Shown here one piece after another: positions 1 to 7,512 of a stretch of 64,000 bases of DNA. This stretch comes from JANXMY01 sp965246745 (GTDB lineage: Bacteria; Armatimonadota; Armatimonadia; Armatimonadales; Capsulimonadaceae). The stretch's first letter is position 1. Each line of letters begins with the position of its first letter. A model generated the notes under the pieces. The model ran no database searches and was not told the origin of the DNA. It was given only the letters and a program-made list of their open reading frames with translations. The translations under genes were made by a program, and so were the position numbers. The stretch covers positions 1,736,001 to 1,800,000 of the forward strand of contig OZ251980.1 in NCBI GenBank assembly GCA_965246745.1, read 5' to 3'.

Positions 1-1
1 T

Positions 2-1117
2 TCAGACATCCCGGAGCCTTTGCTGACGCGCCAGCGCCGTGTATAGGGCGGTCTCGGGAACGACATGGCCGGGAGTCGCCCGGCCCATTTCCTCCAGCAG
101 CACAAAGCGGGCCGTGCCGCCGATACTTTTTTTGTCCCACGCCAGCAGCCGGACAATCTCATCGGCCGAGTGCGCCGGGTCGAGACAAACCGCGAAGCCC
201 GCCGCGCGAAGCAAAGACAGCACCGAGGCCGTGTCCTCGGGAAGCGTGACGCCGACTTCTTCCCCGATCAAACACGCCGACGCCATGCCGAGCGCAATCG
301 CCTCGCCGTGCGTGTACACCTTGTAGTGCGTCAGCGACTCCAAAGCGTGCCCGACCGTGTGCCCGAAATTGAGGATTGCCCGCAGGCCGTCTTCGCGCTC
401 GTCGGCTTCCACCACCCGCGCTTTGATTTTGCACGACTGCGCGAGGACGAAGTCCAGCTCGGCAGACTCAAGCGTCAAAAGCCCCGGCAGCTCGCGCCTG
501 AGCAGCGCCGCAAACTCCGTGTCGGCAATTATACCATATTTGACGACTTCGGCAAGCCCCGACCGCCGCTCCCGCTCCGGCAGGCTTTGCAGCGTCTCCG
601 GGTCAATCATGACTAGGCAGGGCTGATAAAACGCGCCGATCAAATTCTTGGCCTGCCCGAAGTTCACGCCGGTTTTGCCGCCGACCGAGGAGTCTACCTG
701 GGCCAAAAGCGTCGTCGGCACCTGCGCAAACGGCAGCCCGCGCGTGTAGGTCGCCGCCGCAAAGCCCGCCAAATCGCCGACAACCCCGCCGCCGAGCGCG
801 ACCACCGCCGTGCGCCGGTCGGCCGCCAGCGCATGAAACCGCATGTATAATGCTTCCGCCGACGCCAGCGATTTCGTGGTCTCGCCGGCCGGAACCATTG
901 CCGTTTCCACCCGGAAGCCTGCCCCGCCCAGACTTTCCAAAACTTTGCCGCCGTACAGCGCGTCAATCTCCGGGCTGGTCACCACCACTGCCAGCCGCCC
1001 CGCCCCGCCGCCAAGCCGGGCCGCCAGCGCTTCCCCAAGCCGCCCCAGCCCCCCGCGCTCGACCAAAATGTCATACGAGCGCTCGCCCAGCCCCACCCGC
1101 ACGGTCTGCTTGCTCAT
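2..1117 (-). CDS. aroB: 3-dehydroquinate synthase
   Basis: Converts DAHP to 3-dehydroquinate, the second step of the shikimate pathway, in the cytoplasm using NAD+ and a divalent metal. The 371-residue protein has the usual family length. It shows the NAD-binding GGGVVGDLAGF segment (near residue 109), the PTTLLAQVDSSVGGKTGVN core, the KNLIGAF segment, and the metal-binding histidines in LNFGHTVGHALE and the YTHGEA stretch. The start codon overlaps the aroK stop in an ATGA arrangement, so the two genes form a translationally coupled operon aroK-aroB. The stop codon lies at the very edge of the window, so the gene is complete. Family assignment is secure. Confidence 0.97.
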   Translation of the reverse strand: MSKQTVRVGLGERSYDILVERGGLGRLGEALAARLGGGAGRLAVVVTSPEIDALYGGKVLESLGGAGFRVETAMVPAGETTKSLASAEALYMRFHALAADRRTAVVALGGGVVGDLAGFAAATYTRGLPFAQVPTTLLAQVDSSVGGKTGVNFGQAKNLIGAFYQPCLVMIDPETLQSLPERERRSGLAEVVKYGIIADTEFAALLRRELPGLLTLESAELDFVLAQSCKIKARVVEADEREDGLRAILNFGHTVGHALESLTHYKVYTHGEAIALGMASACLIGEEVGVTLPEDTASVLSLLRAAGFAVCLDPAHSADEIVRLLAWDKKSIGGTARFVLLEEMGRATPGHVVPETALYTALARQQRLRDV

Positions 1118-1680
1118 TCCAGCCCTAGCCTCTCCATCAGCCGGGCCGCGCCTTCTTCCGAATGGGCGCAGTCCGACGTGTCCAGCGCCACATCCGCCAG
1201 CGCGGCGTACACCGGCTCCCGCGCCGCCAGCAGGGAAGTGATATGGCCCAGCGGGTCAGCCTCATGCCCAGCCAGCAGCGGCCGCTCGTGGAGCGAGTGC
1301 GCCACCCGCGCCCAGATCGCCTCCGGCGTGACCTGGAGCCAGACCACCGTGCCGAGCGCCTTCAGCCGCGCCGCGTTTTCCGGCCGCACCGGGGTCCCCC
1401 CGCCCGTTGACAAAATCAGCGGCCCGTCTTCGCCCGTCAGTGACTCCAGCAGCGCGGTTTCCCGCGCCCGAAACGCCGCTTCGCCTTCGGCGGCAAAAAT
1501 CTCCGGGATCGTCCGTCCCGCCCCGCGCTCGATCTCCGCATCGGTGTCCAGATGCCGCGCCCCGGTTCGCCGCGCCAGCGCCCGCCCCACCGCGCTTTTT
1601 CCGGTGCCCATAAAGCCGATCAAAACAAGGCGGCAAGCCGCCGGGGAGCCTTGCGATTCTTGTTTTTGCGCTTTTTCCAA
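1114..1680 (-). CDS. aroK: Shikimate kinase
   Basis: Phosphorylates shikimate to shikimate-3-phosphate using ATP in the cytoplasm. The Walker A loop GFMGTGKSAVG lies at about residues 22-32. The shikimate-binding DTDAEIE segment and the STGGGTPVRPEN motif follow, and the lid region has the ERPLL segment. At 188 residues the length is normal, with a short polar N-terminal extension before the P-loop. It lies directly upstream of aroB with a 4-nt ATGA overlap. The aroK-aroB pair next to pil genes recalls the pilMNOPQ-aroK-aroB order of many Proteobacteria, although a GH74 gene and aroC intervene here. Confidence 0.95.
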   Translation of the reverse strand: MEKAQKQESQGSPAACRLVLIGFMGTGKSAVGRALARRTGARHLDTDAEIERGAGRTIPEIFAAEGEAAFRARETALLESLTGEDGPLILSTGGGTPVRPENAARLKALGTVVWLQVTPEAIWARVAHSLHERPLLAGHEADPLGHITSLLAAREPVYAALADVALDTSDCAHSEEGAARLMERLGLE

Positions 1681-1987
1681 TACCGGCTTTTCCTGACAAA
1701 CGAGGGAAACGATGACGCGTCATGGTTCGACGCCGGCGGCCGGATTTCCTTCCCGTTATGCGAAGTTTCGCCTGCGGTGAAAACCGCTGCGCCACGGCGA
1801 AAAAAATCGCTGAAAAATCGCTTGACAGAACTCATTTCTCGTGTTATGATACATAAACCTGTTATGATACATGTATCGTAACGCAGGAAACTCAGAGCCA
1901 CGGCTCAAAAACCTGCGCGGGCCGATTTGATAGTCTGCTTGCTAGAAATGCAGCACAGGCTCTGCAAGGTCGCTTAAAGGAGACAGC
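1681..1987 (+). promoter_or_regulatory. Promoter, operator-like repeats and structured 5' UTR of the GH74 gene
   Basis: This 307-bp gap holds no credible gene. A near-consensus sigma-70 promoter reads TTGACA (1822-1827), a 17-bp spacer, then TATGAT (1845-1850) with an extended -10 TG. GTTATGATACAT occurs twice, at 1843-1854 and 1861-1872. The second copy runs into a perfect palindrome GATACATGTATC (1866-1877), just downstream of the expected start of transcription, a good position for a repressor operator. The roughly 130-nt leader then has an outer stem CGCAGG (1883-1888)/CCTGCG (1912-1917) enclosing a GAGCC/GGCTC hairpin, and ends in a strong AAAGGAG ribosome site at 1976-1982. The palindrome and stem are seen directly; regulation is inferred. 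Confidence 0.75.
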
Positions 1988-4900
1988 ATGGTCACCCAGA
2001 AAACGCTCGGTTACGCGTTTCGTCGTTTGTTCCCGGCACTGCTCGCCGGGCTTGTTGCGGCGATTTTCTGCCTCGGCCCCTGCCGGGCGGACGATCTTTA
2101 TAATTGGTCCCCCGTGAAGATCGGCGCGGGCGGCTTTGTCACCGGGTTTGTCACCCACCCGCTCGACCCGACTGTCCGCTACTGCCGCACGGATGTCGGC
2201 AATGCTTACCGCTGGGACAACAGCGCCAAGCAGTGGACGCCGATGGTGATCAGCAGCCCCACGGCTCCATTCGGCTTGAATGCGCCGGCGCCGGCGGCGA
2301 CCGGCGTGGAAAGCCTGGCGGTTGACCCGCGCAACACCCAGATTGTTTACATGGCGTTCGCCCCGGCGTACTCCAGCGACTTCGCGGCGCAGTACGCCGG
2401 GGTCATCGCAACCTATCCCGCCATCAACGGCACCGTCTACAAAAGCACCGACGGCGGACGGACGTTTACGGCCGGCGACCTCAGCATTGACATGCAGGCA
2501 AACACCGTCAACTGGCGCTCGGTCGGCGAGCGCATGGCGGTGGACCCAAGCAACTCGTCGGTGATCTACTACGGCTCCAACGACAACGGCCTGTGGCGCA
2601 GCGTCAACGGCGGCGCTCACTGGAGCCGGGTCACCGGCGGCGGAGCGCCCGACAGCTCCAAAGTCATCCTGAACATCCGCTTTGACCCGATCTCCAAAGC
2701 CGTGTACGCGGTGATCTACAACGGCGGCGTCTTTCGGAGCGCTGACGGCGGCGCGTCCTGGACCGACATCGCCGCCGGCACGGCGCTGGAAGGCAGCAGC
2801 TCCTTTTCAGCGGTCAGTCCCGACGGCTCACTGTGGGTGATCCAAAACAACACCACCAACGCTTGGCACTACAGCGGCGGCGCTTGGACGAGCACCAGCA
2901 TCAATTTCGGCTGGGGCGGGGCCGCGTCCGCCGTCACGGTGGACCCGAAAAACTCCAGCCGTCTGTGGGCGGTCAGCCTGGGCGGAGCGCTCAGCCGCAC
3001 CGACAACGGCGGTCAGCTTTGGAACCCCTGCAACCACCAGTTCTTTTTCGCGAACACGCTGGCCTGGCTGCCCCAAACCCCGCTGGGCTACCGCTCCAAC
3101 GGCGGCATTTTTTACGACAGCGCCGGGGCGCTCTGGGTGCCGGAAGGCAACGAAGGGATTTTGACCTACACCCCCACCAACACGGAAACCAACACCGATG
3201 CCGGAGCGCCGCGCTGGACCATCCAGTCGCAGGGCATTGAGGAGTTTGTCACGCACGATGTGATCATGCCGCCCGGCGGCAAAATCATCACGGCGGTCGA
3301 AGATGCCACCGGGTTTGTCATCACCGATCCGGCCCGGTTCACAGCGGTTCAGATTCCGCTGCAAAACCAAACCATTTCCAACGGCACCGGCGTCGCGTAT
3401 TGTCCCAACGCCAGCAATTCGCTGGCGATTGTCTCCGCAGACATCAACTTCACCGGCCCCGGCGCCAATTTCTCCGGGTACTCCCTGGACGGCGGCACGT
3501 CCTGGCACCCATTCGCGTCGTATCCCGCAGACGGCAGCGCCAACCTTCCCCGGCAGGCCGGCAGCATCGCCATTTCCCGGCGCAACGGCTGGGGCGACGG
3601 CGGCGATCACCTGGTCTGGGTGCCGACCGGCAACTTCCCCGCGTATTGGTCGCGGGACGGCGGCCAATCCTGGCACCCTTCGACCGGCTTTCCGGTCGGC
3701 AGCGGCTACTGGACGTTTTCCTTGAAGCAGCGGGCGCTGAAAGCGGACCCGTTTGTGGCCGACAAGTTTTACTATGTCGCGTCGTGGGGCGGCGGCTGCT
3801 ACCAGTCCACCGACGGCGGCCAGACCTGGGCCAAAACCAGCGGGACGACCCTGCCGATCCAAACCCACCACGGGCAGCTTGATGTCAACCGGGCTGTCCA
3901 AAACGACCTGTGGTATGTCAACGGCTGGGAAGGCGGCGCTCCGGTCCACGGCTTGTGGCATTCCGCCGACGGCGGCACGACATTCGCCAACACCAACGCG
4001 TTCGACTTCGCGATCACCGTCGCGCTCGGCAAAGGCAGCGGCTTCGCCGGCGACCAGCCCTACAGCGTGTATGTCTACGGCCGGCGCACCGGCGACCCGG
4101 CGTGGGGCGTGTTCCGCTCCAACAACGGCGGCGGATCGTGGGTGCGGGTCTCGTATTATCCCACCGGCATTTTCGACCAGCCCACCTGCCTGGCGGCGTC
4201 CTGGGATACCTACGGATACGTCACACTCGGCTTCAACGGCAACAGCTTCGTCTGCGGCAAAGTGACCGGCAGCGCCGGGGGCGGCGGAGGCGGCGGAGGC
4301 GTTTCCGTCCCTTTAGCGCCCACGGGCCTCGCCGCCACGGCCGGCCCCGGACAAGTCACGCTTTCGTGGTCCGCGCCGGGCGGCGCCGTCTCGTCGTACA
4401 CCCTGTTCCGAGGCACAGCGCCCGGCGGCGAGGGAACGACGCCGTACAAAACCGGGCTGACCGGCACCGCTTACACGGACACGGCGGTCACAAGCGGCAC
4501 TACCTACTCCTACCAAATCGCCGCCGTCAACAGCGCCGGCACCGGCCCGCTGTCTTCGGAAGCATCGGCCGCGCCGAAAAGCGCTGTCACCGGCGGCGGG
4601 GGCCTCGATCCGCTGCTCACCGGAACGGAGTTCGATGACGGAGCCGGCCCGTGGGGCGGCAGCGCGGCCAATGCCGCGCCGAAAGCGCTGGACGGCAGCC
4701 TCAGCACGTTCTACGACAGCGCCGCTGCCAGCGGCGGCTTTGTCGGGATTGACCTCGGCGCGGGCAAATCCGCCCAAGTCACGGCGATCCGCTTTGCCCC
4801 CCGTCCCGGCTGGCCGGGCCGGACGCTTGGCGGCATCTTTCAGGGCAGCCCCGACAAAACCACCTGGAGCACCCTGGCGACGGTGGCAAGCGAGCCGCCC

Positions 4901-5443
4901 GCCGGGCAGTACGCCACGCTGACGGTGACCGGGGCCGGCCCGTGCCGCTACCTGCGCTACTTCAGCCCGAGCGGCAGCAACTGCGATGTGGCCGAAATCG
5001 AGTTTCACGGCAAAGCGAGCGCCGCCGGGACAGGCACCTACACAAAGCTGTACGGGACAGTGATCGGCACCCCCGGCTCGTGGAGCGGCGGCGGCAATAC
5101 CATTGCCAAAGTCTTCGACGGCGACACCGGCACGTTCTTTGATGCCGCCGGTCCCGACGGCAACTGGGCGGGCCTGGACCTCGGCAGCGCGAAGACCATC
5201 ACGCGCATTCAGTACGCCCCGCGCCCTAACTGGGCCGCCCGCATGGTCGGCGGCGTCTTCCAGGGCAGCAACGACAGCGCGAACTGGACGACTCTGGCGA
5301 CGGTCTCCGCCGCGCCGCCATCCAATGCGCTGACGGCGACCACGGGCCTCAGCAGCGCCGCAGCGTATCGGTATGTGCGCTACCTGGCACCGAGCGGCAC
5401 TTATGGAAACGTCGCCGAAGTGGAGTTCGACGCCAGCCCGTAA
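1988..5443 (+). CDS. Secreted GH74-family (xyloglucanase-type) glycoside hydrolase with FN3 and two discoidin-like modules
   Basis: Probably an extracellular endo-acting enzyme on xyloglucan or a related beta-glucan. Residues 1-34 are a signal peptide ending near CRA-DD. The N-terminus of the mature protein carries the GH74 hallmark (GGFVTGFVTHP, then RTDVGNAYRWD), with Asp69 at the position of the catalytic base. EDATGF around Asp439 sits where the second catalytic Asp is expected. Repeated SxDGGxTW BNR-type blades fill residues 40-750. A polyglycine linker near 762-770 leads to one FN3 domain (about 773-860) and two homologous F5/8-C/CBM32-like modules (about 870-1010 and 1018-1150), which probably bind carbohydrate. 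It is monocistronic, with its own promoter and terminator. Substrate is inferred from the family; the class is well supported. Confidence 0.85.
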   Translation: MVTQKTLGYAFRRLFPALLAGLVAAIFCLGPCRADDLYNWSPVKIGAGGFVTGFVTHPLDPTVRYCRTDVGNAYRWDNSAKQWTPMVISSPTAPFGLNAPAPAATGVESLAVDPRNTQIVYMAFAPAYSSDFAAQYAGVIATYPAINGTVYKSTDGGRTFTAGDLSIDMQANTVNWRSVGERMAVDPSNSSVIYYGSNDNGLWRSVNGGAHWSRVTGGGAPDSSKVILNIRFDPISKAVYAVIYNGGVFRSADGGASWTDIAAGTALEGSSSFSAVSPDGSLWVIQNNTTNAWHYSGGAWTSTSINFGWGGAASAVTVDPKNSSRLWAVSLGGALSRTDNGGQLWNPCNHQFFFANTLAWLPQTPLGYRSNGGIFYDSAGALWVPEGNEGILTYTPTNTETNTDAGAPRWTIQSQGIEEFVTHDVIMPPGGKIITAVEDATGFVITDPARFTAVQIPLQNQTISNGTGVAYCPNASNSLAIVSADINFTGPGANFSGYSLDGGTSWHPFASYPADGSANLPRQAGSIAISRRNGWGDGGDHLVWVPTGNFPAYWSRDGGQSWHPSTGFPVGSGYWTFSLKQRALKADPFVADKFYYVASWGGGCYQSTDGGQTWAKTSGTTLPIQTHHGQLDVNRAVQNDLWYVNGWEGGAPVHGLWHSADGGTTFANTNAFDFAITVALGKGSGFAGDQPYSVYVYGRRTGDPAWGVFRSNNGGGSWVRVSYYPTGIFDQPTCLAASWDTYGYVTLGFNGNSFVCGKVTGSAGGGGGGGGVSVPLAPTGLAATAGPGQVTLSWSAPGGAVSSYTLFRGTAPGGEGTTPYKTGLTGTAYTDTAVTSGTTYSYQIAAVNSAGTGPLSSEASAAPKSAVTGGGGLDPLLTGTEFDDGAGPWGGSAANAAPKALDGSLSTFYDSAAASGGFVGIDLGAGKSAQVTAIRFAPRPGWPGRTLGGIFQGSPDKTTWSTLATVASEPPAGQYATLTVTGAGPCRYLRYFSPSGSNCDVAEIEFHGKASAAGTGTYTKLYGTVIGTPGSWSGGGNTIAKVFDGDTGTFFDAAGPDGNWAGLDLGSAKTITRIQYAPRPNWAARMVGGVFQGSNDSANWTTLATVSAAPPSNALTATTGLSSAAAYRYVRYLAPSGTYGNVAEVEFDASP

Positions 5444-5454
5444 CAGCGGGCGAT

Positions 5455-5490
5455 AAAAAAGCCCCCTCAGCAGCGCTGAGGGGGCTTTTT
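5455..5490. terminator. Bidirectional intrinsic terminator
   Basis: A perfect 11-bp stem GCCCCCTCAGC (5461-5471)/GCTGAGGGGGC (5475-5485) with a 3-nt loop is flanked by six A on the left and five T on the right. It ends the GH74 transcript and could also end the opposing toxin-antitoxin transcript, whose toxin stops at 5501. Confidence 0.92.
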
Positions 5491-5500
5491 GCCGTCGCAT

Positions 5501-5884
5501 TCAATCTTTCGTCTCTTCAATCTCTCGTGCCTCGGCCCGCGTCATCGGCTTCCGTGCGCCGTGGCGAACGCTGATGACGTGGACTGTCGGCGCATCGTTC
5601 CCACCTTCTTCAATCGTAAACAAGATGCGGTGGACAGCGCTCCGCGAGCTGAGAGAACGCGCAGCGCGACGTGAACCTTCGCCCGGAACAGACGACTTTC
5701 GCGGGCAAGTGCATAGCGCCCCAGATAGGACGCCAGCTCGGCAAACAGTCCGCGCAGCCCGCTCATACCAGCGGTTCGCCACCGAAACGCCGGGAAAATC
5801 CGCGAGGCGATCATACGCCTGCTGAATTTCGATCCGCGCGGAAGGCCGAACACGGATCGCGTAGCCGTGCGCTCCCTCACTCAT
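5501..5884 (-). CDS. RelE/ParE-family toxin, internally frameshifted
   Basis: The 127-codon open frame begins and ends like a RelE/ParE mRNA-interferase or gyrase toxin: IEIQQAYDRLADFPG at the start, HRILFTIEE and the terminal VISVRHGARKPM. The middle does not fit. In the +1 frame the same DNA reads LRGLFAELASYLGRYALARES, which is exactly the missing middle of the family. Removing one base from the CCC run at 5758-5760 joins WYER to LRGLFAEL, and adding one base near 5650-5662 returns to the original frame. The gene therefore carries two compensating single-base shifts. The protein made would have a scrambled core of about 35 residues and is probably inactive, unless these are sequencing errors. 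It overlaps the antitoxin stop by ATGA. Confidence 0.65.
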   Translation of the reverse strand: MSEGAHGYAIRVRPSARIEIQQAYDRLADFPGVSVANRWYERAARTVCRAGVLSGALCTCPRKSSVPGEGSRRAARSLSSRSAVHRILFTIEEGGNDAPTVHVISVRHGARKPMTRAEAREIEETKD

Positions 5885-6156
5885 GCCGCGACGCTGTCCG
5901 GCTGCCGTTCGCGCTGCTTCATTTTCGCCTGCATTTCTTTGTCGAAATCTTCCAAAGAAATGCCCCTGTCGCCGGCTTCGATTTCAGCCAGCTCCTGCTG
6001 AACGACGGCGATCTCTTCCACCGAAAGAGAGTAATAATCATCGGTGTCGGCCTCGCACAGCGAATAAACGTACTCGGGCAGGGCCAGCCCGAAAAGTTCA
6101 GCTTTTACGCCGAGGACCGACTCCCTCTCGGCGGGGATTTCGAGTGTAATAGTCAC
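5881..6156 (-). CDS. Antitoxin-like protein paired with the RelE/ParE-type toxin
   Basis: A 91-residue acidic protein ending in a charged, helical C-terminus (LSVEEIAVVQQELAEIEAGD, then ISLEDFDKEMQAKM), as seen in antitoxins encoded just upstream of ParE/RelE toxins. The N-terminus MTITLEIPAE resembles short strand-forming DNA-binding arms. Its stop overlaps the toxin start by 4 nt (ATGA), the standard antitoxin-first order. I recognise no exact family. With the toxin apparently damaged, this may be a relic or a free-standing antitoxin. Confidence 0.6.
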   Translation of the reverse strand: MTITLEIPAERESVLGVKAELFGLALPEYVYSLCEADTDDYYSLSVEEIAVVQQELAEIEAGDRGISLEDFDKEMQAKMKQRERQPDSVAA

Positions 6157-6187
6157 GCTTCTGCTCCTGGGCTGGTCTTGACGACGG

Positions 6188-7384
6188 CTACTCGGCGGTG
6201 CGGGCGGCGACGGTTTTTTGATAGTGGGCGTAGTTGGCCGACATCTCGGTGAGGCTGTCGCCGGCGAACTTTTCGCACATCACTTGGGCAAGCACCATGG
6301 CGACCATCGCTTCGCCGACCACGGCGGCGGCGGGGACGGCGCAGACATCGGAGCGCTCGGCGAAGGCGGGGACGCCTTCTTTGGTGGCGAGGTTGACCGA
6401 CGGAAGCTGCTTCATCAGGGTCGGGATCGGCTTCATCGCGGCCCGGATCACCAGCGGCTCGCCGTTGGTCATGCCGCCTTCGGTGCCGCCGGCGTTGTTG
6501 GTGCCGCGCCGGAATTTCGCGTCTTCTCCGCCGCCCTCGGCGGCGCTGTCGTAAAAGAACGCATCGTGGACTTCGGAGCCGGGGATGTCGGCGACGCCGA
6601 ACCCGAGGCCGACTTCCACCCCTTTAATGGCCTGGATAGACATCAGCGCCTGCGCCAGCCTGCCGTCAATGCGCGTGTCCCAGTGCACATGCGAGCCGAG
6701 GCCGACCGGCAGGCCGAGCGCGACCACTTCAAAGGTCCCGCCGAGCGTGTCGCCCCGGTATTTAGCGTCGTCAATCGCCGCAATAATCCGCGCCTCGGCG
6801 TCGGGGTCGGCCACCCGGACCGGACTTTCTTCGGCCAGCGCGGCGATTTGGCGCAGGTCAATCCCGTCAGCGCAGACTGTGACGCCGCCGATGTTGACGA
6901 CATGCGACGCGACCGAGATGCCGAACTCGGCCAGCAGCAGGCGGGCGACCGCGCCGACCGCCACCAGCGTGGCCGTGTTCCGCGCCGACGAGCGCTCCAG
7001 CACATTGCGGAGGTCGTCGTGCCCGTACTTCATCATGCCGGCATAGTCGGCATGGCCGGGGCGCGGCACGGTGATGGTTTTGGTTTCTTGTTCGCCGTCC
7101 GGCAGCGGCTCCACCGACATTTTTGTGGTCCAGTTGGCCCAGTCCCGGTTGCGGACCACCAGCGTAATCGGGCTGCCGAGCGCCCGTCCAAAGCGGATGC
7201 CGCTGAGTATCTCGGCGGTGTCGGACTCGATCTTCTGCCGCGCCCCCCGCCCGTAGCCGCCCTGCCGGCGTTTTAATTGGGCATTGATCGGCTCGGCAGT
7301 GATGCCCAGTCCGGCGGGGACGCCTTCAATGATGGTGGTAAGCGCGGGGCCGTGTGATTCTCCGGCGGTTAAAAATCGAAACAT
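6188..7384 (-). CDS. aroC: Chorismate synthase
   Basis: Converts EPSP to chorismate with reduced FMN, the last shikimate-pathway step. The start is taken at the ATG giving MFRFLTAGESHGPAL, the conserved N-terminus; upstream codons in frame are repeat-derived. Signature segments are GRGARQKIESD, RNRDWANW, RPGHADYAGMMKYGHDDLRNVLERSSARNTA and GTNNAGGTEGGMTNGEP. At 398 residues the length is normal. It lies downstream of pilQ in the same direction but has its own TATAAT (7394-7399), ending 9 nt before the ATG. The upstream DNA is the R1 inverted-repeat element, so transcription may be separate from the pil operon and possibly leaderless. Confidence 0.96.
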   Translation of the reverse strand: MFRFLTAGESHGPALTTIIEGVPAGLGITAEPINAQLKRRQGGYGRGARQKIESDTAEILSGIRFGRALGSPITLVVRNRDWANWTTKMSVEPLPDGEQETKTITVPRPGHADYAGMMKYGHDDLRNVLERSSARNTATLVAVGAVARLLLAEFGISVASHVVNIGGVTVCADGIDLRQIAALAEESPVRVADPDAEARIIAAIDDAKYRGDTLGGTFEVVALGLPVGLGSHVHWDTRIDGRLAQALMSIQAIKGVEVGLGFGVADIPGSEVHDAFFYDSAAEGGGEDAKFRRGTNNAGGTEGGMTNGEPLVIRAAMKPIPTLMKQLPSVNLATKEGVPAFAERSDVCAVPAAAVVGEAMVAMVLAQVMCEKFAGDSLTEMSANYAHYQKTVAARTAE

Positions 7385-7393
7385 AGTGCGCGT

Positions 7394-7425
7394 ATTATAC
7401 CTGAAAAAGCCCCCCCGCCCCAATT
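7394..7425 (-). promoter_or_regulatory. Probable aroC promoter, partly inside repeat R1
   Basis: On the minus strand TATAAT occupies 7394-7399, nine bases before the aroC ATG. TTGGGG lies 18 bp upstream, inside the left arm of repeat R1, and is the only -35-like hexamer. No Shine-Dalgarno sequence fits between the -10 and the ATG, so the message would have almost no leader. If this promoter is used, the repeat supplies its -35 region. Confidence 0.5.
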
Positions 7426-7506
7426 TTGGGGAGCCGGAAAAGAGAAGAGGCCGAAAATCGGCTTTCTCTCCCTCTGGCTCCCCAGAATTGGGGCGGGGGG
7501 GCTTTT
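7405..7506. repeat. Nested inverted-repeat element R1 (CCCCAATT family)
   Basis: Arms at 7405-7435 and 7476-7506 are near-perfect inverted copies: AAAAGCCCCCCCGCCCC, then AATTTTGGGGAGCC. Each arm contains a smaller imperfect palindrome CCCCAATTTTGGGG. The spacer itself can fold (GCCGA/TCGGC and GAGAA/TTCTC). The element fills nearly all of the pilQ-aroC gap. Two close relatives occur at 40914-41128 and 61809-62001. Confidence 0.88.
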
Positions 7507-7512
7507 CTCAAA

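Noticed and set aside
1878..1960. c-di-GMP (GEMM-I) riboswitch in the GH74 leader
   Set aside because: AGCCACGG resembles part of the motif, but the GNRA loop, tetraloop receptor and 3' GCCGGGUNNCCG segment are missing. Kept only as a structured leader.
2828..3961. A 377-codon open frame opposite the GH74 gene
   Set aside because: A shadow of the GH74 coding strand: no family match, no ribosome site, and amino acid composition typical of antisense reading.
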